A stretch of DNA of 64,000 bases from Tritrichomonas foetus. Its lineage: Eukaryota > Parabasalia > Tritrichomonadida > Tritrichomonadidae. The notes under the pieces were generated by a model that made no database searches, had not been told where the DNA came from, and worked only from the letters and a program-made list of their open reading frames with translations. The stretch spans positions 26,960 to 90,959 of the forward strand of contig MLAK01000597.1 of assembly GCA_001839685.1 (NCBI GenBank). Direction: 5' to 3'. Numbering within the stretch: the stretch's first letter is position 1; every line of letters begins with the position of its first letter. Below, piece by piece: positions 57,820-64,000 of this stretch. The position numbers and the translations under genes are program-made.

Positions 57820-59633
57820 GTATTAAATGCATCAATAGAAGGTTTTGTATCAATTTTAAATGAAAATTTGGTATTTAATTCACATCCAACCCCTTCGGAT
57901 TTTGAAATATTTCGGATAGTCTTTAATGATTTAAAGATTTTCCAACACATTTTAATAACTGATGAAAAATTTGATTTAAGTGAATATGACATTTTAGTCG
58001 ATGATAAAATTCTTGATGATTTTCGAATGCAAATTTGTACTTTTTCAGACACTTTCGATTTATATGTCCCACTTTTTTGTGAAATGTTACATAAACAAAT
58101 GGATTGTAACAAATATAAACGGTCATTTCACTTTTTACGAGGCACCATCATTGCCACTTTGTTTACCCAGTTTATTTGTTCATTGTCATTAATAAATACC
58201 TTTGATTTATTAATAAGAAGTATCTTACAAAGTGATACAATACGATTTTGTAGGCATTTACTAAAATTGCCTCGATGCCTAAAAAATTTCGTAATTGTGT
58301 GCCACAACGCGATTTCAATTCTGTTACTTGAAGATGTAACGAATGTACGATCTGATAAAATACACTCAATATGTTTGTTGTTACAAGATCTGTCTAGCTT
58401 ATCATCAAAGACTGATATTTTTATTCATGAACAATTAAGTTCAATGTTAGACTGCAAAAATGAACTGAATCTATACAATGAAAAGAAAATGTTTTCTTTT
58501 CTTTATGTTCCTGCAGTTTTAACGTTCGAGTTCAGATATAAATGTTATTTCATGAGTAATCCAATGTTGCCAAGACGAATACGACTTGATATTCGTCGGG
58601 ATCATTTCATTACTGATATTCGACAGCTTTTAAATATTCCAAAAGACAAATTATTCAATAATGATTTGAATATTTTCTTTTTAGGTGAATCTGCATTAGA
58701 TCTAGGTGGAGTCAAAAGGGAATTCTTTGATCTGGTTGGACGAACATTTGGTGACTTACGTCATGGTTTGTTAAAAAAAATAAGCCCGGAGTTTTATTGG
58801 TTTAATGATTTGGATTGTTACAGTGATGATGAAAGTTGGTATAGAATCCTTGGAATGATTATTGGAATGTGTATCAGACAAAGAACAATGATTAGCATTA
58901 AATTCCCTATTATTTTATATAAAGCACTCCTTCAAAAAGAGATTACAAGGATTGATTTAATTGAAATTTATCCAGAATTGATAAAAAATTTGGATAAATT
59001 AGCCAAATTTAATAATTTGGAAATAAATGAACTCGATTTGAGATTTTCTGTGACAACAACAAATGAAATGACAAACGAATCAAAAGATATCCCATTGATA
59101 GAAAACGGCTGTGAGATAAAAGTAACTGAAGCTAATGTTAATCAATATGTTAATGAGTATTTTCTCTATTTGGTGAAGAATTTATTGAATAAAAACTACT
59201 ATAGTTTCTATACAGGTTTCAAAAGAATAGTTGGTGATAATTTATGTAATTGGTTTTCACCTGAAGATATTGCTTTAATGGTCAGTGGTGATGATGATAT
59301 TAATTGGGTCTTTTTTAAAATGTTATGAAATATTCTGGTGGCTATTTTTCAGAATCACAAACGGTGAGATGCTTTTGGAATATTTTTCATAATAAATTCA
59401 CCAATAATGAGAGGAAGAAATTACTTTACTTTTTCACTGGTTTGCGAGGTGAACCAATAGAAGGTTTTGAAAATATAAATATGACAATTGAAAGGTCAAC
59501 TGACCTTGAAGTGCTGCCGATTGCTCACACCTGTACCATGACCCTTGTGATTCCGGATTTCATGAATGAGAAAATATTGGAAGATTGTTTGAGAGTGTGT
59601 ATTAAAAATTGTGAAGGATTTGGATTTATCTAA
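57820..59633 (+). pseudogene. 3' part of the split UBE3A-like HECT E3 ligase gene, with a frameshift
   Basis: The frame entering from the transposon edge (GTA at 57820) encodes a helical middle region, then the HECT N-lobe: FFLGESALDLGGVKREFFDL, WYRILGMIIGMCIRQ and a YTGFKRIVG-like segment. It stops at 59326-59328. The C-lobe continues one frame over (to TAA at 59631-59633): KYSGGYFSE, TVRCFWNIF, FFTGLRGEP, and the catalytic cysteine in AHTCTMTLVIPDF (codon 59532-59534), ending EGFGFI. One base appears to be missing in the TTTTTTAAAA run at about 59310-59320. HECT ligases pass ubiquitin from E2 to substrate via this cysteine. With a 4-kb insertion and a frameshift the locus is probably a pseudogene, unless the frameshift is a sequencing error and the insertion is polymorphic. 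Confidence 0.85.
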
Positions 59634-60634
59634 ATTACTTAATAATTTTGTTAATTTTGATTTTGAAGAAATTGTTAGAGCTATTTTATAAAATCATTTT
59701 GTTTTCTTTGTTTGGTATTTTATTCCTTTTTGTTGGAAATTTGAAGGAAAAAATTAATCATTGTGAAAAATCCACTTTTTCAGCAAGGAATTGAGTCTTA
59801 TTTTTTTAATTGGATCATTAAATTATCTTATTCAGTACAATTTACATTAAAATACAACCAAATTAGTTGATTATCATAATTAATTGTCTGACCTTTAACT
59901 AGTGCACCAAGTGATGTCACTAGTGTTCGAAAAATCTGCACTTTTTGTCTGCTTGGTATTGATGATGAGAAAAATGGTCTTTTGAAAAAAGTGTTATAAT
60001 TAATGTCGTTTGGGACTTGTTATAATAAGTTCCATAAATCTGTTGTTATTTTTTCAAAAAAAAGAAAAAAACGTAATTAGGAAAATGTCGGAAGTTAAAT
60101 GAAATTTGAAGAATCAGCTCATTACCTTCTCGAATGCGGCATATGGTATCCACATTCTTTGTGCTTCGTGGTTGAATAATTGAAGGTTGACCTGAATGTG
60201 TTGATGAAACTAAAAAATTGTGATATGATTTCAGAATTCACCTGGCAAAAATTGTGGTATTTTGAATTTAAACTGACGGTTTTATGTGAAAAACTGTAAA
60301 ATAAGGTCAATTTCAAAAAAATATGCCTTTTGGTTGATTCAATTGAAATGTTACCTTGACGTTCCAAACAGAATTAGTCAGCCTCAAAATTGAGGACAGT
60401 CATACCTTTTTGTCCCAAAATCAATTCCCTTTAAATGTATATGTGTTCTAGTAAATATGACAAAACAAATGATTTCGTATGTAGTGTCTAAGCTTCATCT
60501 GATAAACACTGATCACATTATTTTAAGTTACTATATGACAAGAACTTTTTAAATAGATTTCGTAAATCTATAAAAAAGTTTGATTTGGTGAAAAATTGAA
60601 TATAATGAAAAAGTTAATTGAATTCAATCTTTAA
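59634..60634. other. gene-free spacer
   Basis: 1.0 kb. An 81-codon minus-strand frame at 60122-60367 opens with TTG and lacks coding character. No repeat or RNA gene was seen. A TCAATCTT sequence about 10 nt before 60635 could be the initiator of the kelch gene. Confidence 0.5.
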
Positions 60635-62629
60635 ATGTTCGCAGATACTTCAAGTCTAATTACCGCAGTAAGTATTTCAGAAAATGTTTTTACAATTCAG
60701 CAAGGTGATGATGGTCATTTAATTGTCAAAAAAGCAAAACCTGAAAATGAATTTGAATTAATTCATGTTGAAACATCACCATTAAATAGAATTAACTTTT
60801 GTTCAGTAAATTATAATAATTCTTGCTTTTACATTTTTGGTGGAACTGGTCAGGACATTCATGAGTTTGAAATATGGAAATTTGATTGTTTTAAAAACAC
60901 CTGGCATAAACTCACAAATAATTCACAGACAAAACTTCACAAAATAAGTGCGCATTCTGTTTCTATGACCGAAATTGAAGGAAATTTAATTGCATTTCTT
61001 TTTGGAGGGAAAAGTGATTTTTTGATGCAAAACGATTTAATTATTTTTTCACTTTCAAAGCATCATTTCACATTTAAAAAAGCTAAAATATCGAATACTA
61101 AACTAGATAATGTCCCGTGTTCGAGATGTTTTGCTTCAATGACAATTTTGGATACAAACATCAAACTTTTTGGTGGAATTTCCGAAAATGGAGAAGTTTT
61201 GAATGATTTTTGGGAATTTGATTTTTCTTTATTTGAAACTTCACCAAAATGGCGAAAAATCCCTTTTTCTGATGGACCACAAAATAGATTTAAACATATT
61301 GCATGTGTCATTTCAAATTTTAATCAAAACTCTTCTTCTTCTAACCCTAATACCAATATTAATACAGGCCATAATTCTAGCTATTGTGGTAAAATTTTTA
61401 TTGCTGGAGGAATTGGTCAAGGTGGGAAAAAGCTTGTCGATGTTTGGAAATTCAATAGGAAATGGATTCCAGTGAATACTTTTGTTAGTGAAAATCCTGT
61501 TATCTTTCATAATAATGAGATCTACGAAATTGGAAATAAGCTCCAAAAAGCACAAGTTAGAACACTTTACCAATCTCTTGATGGAATGTTTGATAACTTA
61601 AATAATACCTTTTCATTTTATGAACATGAAAAGAAAGAAGCAGAATTAAGACTTGATTTAGTGAATAAAGAGAATGAAAATCTGAATGATAAAATTAAAA
61701 AAATATCCCAATATAATGAAAATAAAACTCAAATACATTTGATTCAAGAAATTATTGATGATTTTTCTGAAACAAAAAAAGTTTCCAAAATTCATCGTAT
61801 TTATCAAAATAAAATAGATTTATCAAACAAAGTAAAGGAAATTTTAGAAATAAGAAAAATGGCAATTAATAACAATGAAATGGAAAGTATTAAATCAACT
61901 CTTTCTTTAATTATTAATGCTAAAGAAACTTCTTTAAAACATAAAATTCAAAATCGAGAGCTTGAAATTTCCCTTTGCGAAAACCAAAAAAATGATTTAT
62001 CAAAAAAATTAAATTTCTTAAATGGCCAGGAAAGTAATCCAATTGATTCAAGCCTTATTAAAGTTGATCCATCTGATTTTTACACTTTTGAAAAACATTC
62101 GCACTTGTTAAATGTCAATGAATCAAAAACATTACTGGAAAACTTTTATGAATTGCAGCTTCGAACATATCAACAAATAAATCTTCAAATTAACGAAATA
62201 AAAAGAAAAAATGAAGCCATTGATAAAAAGGACCTAATATATAATAGGTTACTTAAAGATTTATCGACAAAACTCAAGAAAAAGCAAGCCAAAATTGAAT
62301 CAAATGAAGAAGAAATCGCAAAATGGGAAAATTTTGTGAATGAAATTGAAGATGAAATAAAAACAGATGAAGAAATAATAAATGTTGGTAAAAAATATGA
62401 AAATTCTAATGAAAGCAATCCCATTGACATTGATGGGAAACTTAATAAATTGAATATAAGTATTTATGAAGTTGTCAATAACTACAATGATTTTGGAAAA
62501 GCCATTAATCGATTTAAAAAAAACAAATTAACAGTTAAATCTTCAGATGAAATTTATGAAGAGTATCTACAACTGTTAGGGCTATCTAAATGTTTGGACG
62601 AAATTCAACAAAATCCATTTCTATCATAA
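60635..62629 (+). CDS. kelch-repeat protein with C-terminal coiled coil, 664 residues
   Basis: Residues about 45-290 contain four to five kelch blades, each with a hydrophobic strand, Gly-Gly and a spaced Trp: CFYIFGGTGQD...WKFD, IAFLFGGKSDF, IKLFGGISENGEVLNDFWEFD, and KIFIAGGIGQGGKKLVDVWKFN. About 310-640 is a long charged coiled coil interrupted by a helical segment near 490-520. Kelch propellers bind protein partners; with a coiled coil this architecture is common in cytoskeletal or polarity scaffolds (Tea1-like). There is no BTB or F-box. The first ATG is used. Function is unknown. Confidence 0.85.
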   Translation: MFADTSSLITAVSISENVFTIQQGDDGHLIVKKAKPENEFELIHVETSPLNRINFCSVNYNNSCFYIFGGTGQDIHEFEIWKFDCFKNTWHKLTNNSQTKLHKISAHSVSMTEIEGNLIAFLFGGKSDFLMQNDLIIFSLSKHHFTFKKAKISNTKLDNVPCSRCFASMTILDTNIKLFGGISENGEVLNDFWEFDFSLFETSPKWRKIPFSDGPQNRFKHIACVISNFNQNSSSSNPNTNINTGHNSSYCGKIFIAGGIGQGGKKLVDVWKFNRKWIPVNTFVSENPVIFHNNEIYEIGNKLQKAQVRTLYQSLDGMFDNLNNTFSFYEHEKKEAELRLDLVNKENENLNDKIKKISQYNENKTQIHLIQEIIDDFSETKKVSKIHRIYQNKIDLSNKVKEILEIRKMAINNNEMESIKSTLSLIINAKETSLKHKIQNRELEISLCENQKNDLSKKLNFLNGQESNPIDSSLIKVDPSDFYTFEKHSHLLNVNESKTLLENFYELQLRTYQQINLQINEIKRKNEAIDKKDLIYNRLLKDLSTKLKKKQAKIESNEEEIAKWENFVNEIEDEIKTDEEIINVGKKYENSNESNPIDIDGKLNKLNISIYEVVNNYNDFGKAINRFKKNKLTVKSSDEIYEEYLQLLGLSKCLDEIQQNPFLS

Positions 62630-62954
62630 TTACATGAATATGTTTTTAATTATTGTAAATTTGTTTTTTATTATATATTTTTTTATATTACCAAATTAGT
62701 TGTTTTTTCCTTTTGTTTTATTTCTCTACTTTATTTCATATTTTAATGAAATGATAACATCTTTTGAGGTGTGAAAAGTTGTGACGATGGAGGAATAGCA
62801 CCAGGAAATTGAGATTAATACTCAAATCTCTCGGACCTATTAAAGTGTTATTTGGTTCAGTCTAATAATTAATAGATATAAATGTGATATCATATTTTAT
62901 ATTATGTGTTGTAGTTAGTGTGGAATTTGCTTGCTACACTTCATTGCAGAAAAC
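62630..62954. other. spacer between convergent genes
   Basis: 325 bp between the kelch gene end and the cyclase gene end. No gene, repeat or RNA was recognised. Confidence 0.5.
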
Positions 62955-64000
62955 CTATTTATATCCAGTAACTAAATAAGTTACTGCCTTTCCTTTCTTG
63001 AGTTCTATTTCACCTCTTTCTTTTATATGAAAAGTGTCACCGTATATTAATTCATAAACTGATCGCGAAATGTGAACATTCATTGGTACTCCAAAATGCT
63101 CCATTTGTTGGGCCATATTTATTGCTGGTCCAAGTATTTCGAATGTTGGTTTGCTTACCCCTAATACCCCAGCTACAATAGGTCCTCCTGTATTAACACC
63201 GACCCTTATGCGTAAATTTTGATTGATTTCTTTATTTAACTGATGCAATGCGTCAATTGCAGCCAGCCCAAATTCAACAATTTCTTTTGCATGCACTGAT
63301 GGTTGATTAACTTCACTAAATATTCCACCAGCTCCCATATAGCAATCGCCAATGCATTTTATTCTTGTCATGGTATCTTTGGTATTCACAATTCGATCAA
63401 ATCTGCTAAAAAGATTGTTCAATGTATTCATTACATCTGAAGCAGGGTTACTACCACACCAAGGTGTGAATTCGACTATGTCAATGAATACTATTGATAC
63501 ACTTTGAACCGAAAAGGAAATATTTGTTTCACCACTTTGAACTCTTTGAACAAGATTTTTGGGAATAATAGAAGCTAGCAAAGCATCAGTTTTTGCTCGT
63601 TCTTCTTCAATTAATTTATTGTATCTCATCATTGCAGTTTGGTCTTTAAATGATAATATTCTTTCATTCTTGAAACCAGAAATCGTGAGTTCAATATGAT
63701 AGTTTGTGTTGTCTTCAGAAACGTATTCAATACTATTCACTCCATTTATATCATAATTCTTTACTGATTGAATAAATATGTCATCTCCTTTCATATTTAA
63801 AAAATCTGATGTTGGAATTCCAATTTTAGAATCTTTATTAAATAATCTGCATGCACTTATATTCAAATAAGTTACTATGTGGTCGGATGATTCACAAATA
63901 ATAGAGTCTGGTAAATTATTGGCAATTTCATCGTAGTATGAATTGTTTTTTCCAACGAAATCATTTAATTTCTCATTGAAATTACCATCTAAAAGATTCA
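62955..64000 (-). CDS. PAS-linked class III nucleotide cyclase, 5' end beyond the window
   Basis: The frame is open to the right edge of the window, so the start lies outside; an internal TTG-begun frame at 63866 is not the start. The visible N-terminal part (NNLPDSIICES, IVTYLNISACRLF, then ILSFKDQTAMMRY) is a PAS-type sensor. A short linker helix (YNKLIEEERAKTDALLASIIP) leads into the class III cyclase domain: VFIDIVEFT (first metal Asp), RIKCIGDCYMGAGG (second metal Asp and an adenine-selecting Lys), RVGVNTGGPIVAGVLG, and ILGPAINMAQQM. The lysine favours ATP as substrate. The arginine that normally follows the conserved Asn by four residues is Gln here. Trichomonad members are usually multi-pass membrane receptors with PAS and cyclase domains; the membrane part would lie outside this window. 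Confidence 0.9.
   Translation of the reverse strand, partial: NLLDGNFNEKLNDFVGKNNSYYDEIANNLPDSIICESSDHIVTYLNISACRLFNKDSKIGIPTSDFLNMKGDDIFIQSVKNYDINGVNSIEYVSEDNTNYHIELTISGFKNERILSFKDQTAMMRYNKLIEEERAKTDALLASIIPKNLVQRVQSGETNISFSVQSVSIVFIDIVEFTPWCGSNPASDVMNTLNNLFSRFDRIVNTKDTMTRIKCIGDCYMGAGGIFSEVNQPSVHAKEIVEFGLAAIDALHQLNKEINQNLRIRVGVNTGGPIVAGVLGVSKPTFEILGPAINMAQQMEHFGVPMNVHISRSVYELIYGDTFHIKERGEIELKKGKAVTYLVTGYK

Noticed and set aside
59305..59328. Programmed -1 ribosomal frameshift joining the two HECT frames
   Set aside because: The T6-A4 run does not form an X-XXY-YYZ slippery heptamer in the N-lobe frame, and one missing base in a homopolymer explains the break more simply.
60122..60367. 81-codon minus-strand frame in the spacer before the kelch gene
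   Set aside because: It has a TTG start and no recognisable sequence pattern.
1..64000. tRNA, rRNA or CRISPR features
   Set aside because: Spacers were read for T-loop-like GGTTCRA signals, conserved rRNA stretches and spaced direct repeats. None was convincing, and the tandem repeats found have no unique spacers.

Overview
The window is eukaryotic, AT-rich and gene-dense. Almost every gene is a single uninterrupted reading frame with a short 5' leader. Several starts are preceded within about 5-50 nt by a TCAYW-type initiator or by a CCTTT-type element, as known for Trichomonas vaginalis. Giant coiled-coil proteins, BTB, kelch, C2/Q-rich and proline-repeat proteins, a PAS-linked nucleotide cyclase and DNA transposons point to a trichomonad parabasalid. 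A Tritrichomonas-like species is my best guess, made from style and content rather than from a database match. No CRISPR array, bacterial operon or tRNA gene was seen.

Layout. 0.5-1 kb: small membrane-protein gene with an in-frame TGA. 1.5-2.3 kb: coiled-coil protein. 2.7-15.6 kb: one 4296-residue LRR/coiled-coil protein. 15.9-16.4 kb: ESCRT-III Vps60/CHMP5-like protein. 16.7-21 kb: coiled coil with EF-hand-like tail, then a BTB protein. 21.7-28 kb: MBOAT acyltransferase, NT-C2-like protein, and a proline-repeat protein broken by a 336-N gap. 28.1-32.1 kb: complete pogo/Tigger-like transposon (copy A). 32.3-44.6 kb: stand-alone CCTL-domain protein, TAF13, degenerate prolyl-tRNA synthetase-like protein, ribosomal proteins eS4 and uL24 (L26) head to head, C2/Q-rich protein, proteasome ATPase Rpt1, protein kinase and a small unknown protein. 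45.4-52 kb: 1334-residue helical-repeat protein, LRR protein and divergent actin. 53.7-59.6 kb: an AZUL-HECT (UBE3A-like) ubiquitin ligase gene split by transposon copy B. 60.6-64 kb: kelch/coiled-coil protein and a PAS-cyclase that runs off the window.

The strongest observation is that the two transposon copies encode identical transposases, lie in opposite orientation and bracket about 21.7 kb of host genes. Copy B sits inside the HECT ligase gene; the AZUL-encoding 5' part and the HECT-encoding 3' part are in the same frame across the TA target site. The same ligase gene also has a one-base frameshift just before its catalytic C-lobe. Other points worth attention are the synthetase-like protein lacking recognisable class II catalytic motifs, and the shared GGCCTTT element at both starts of the ribosomal-protein pair.
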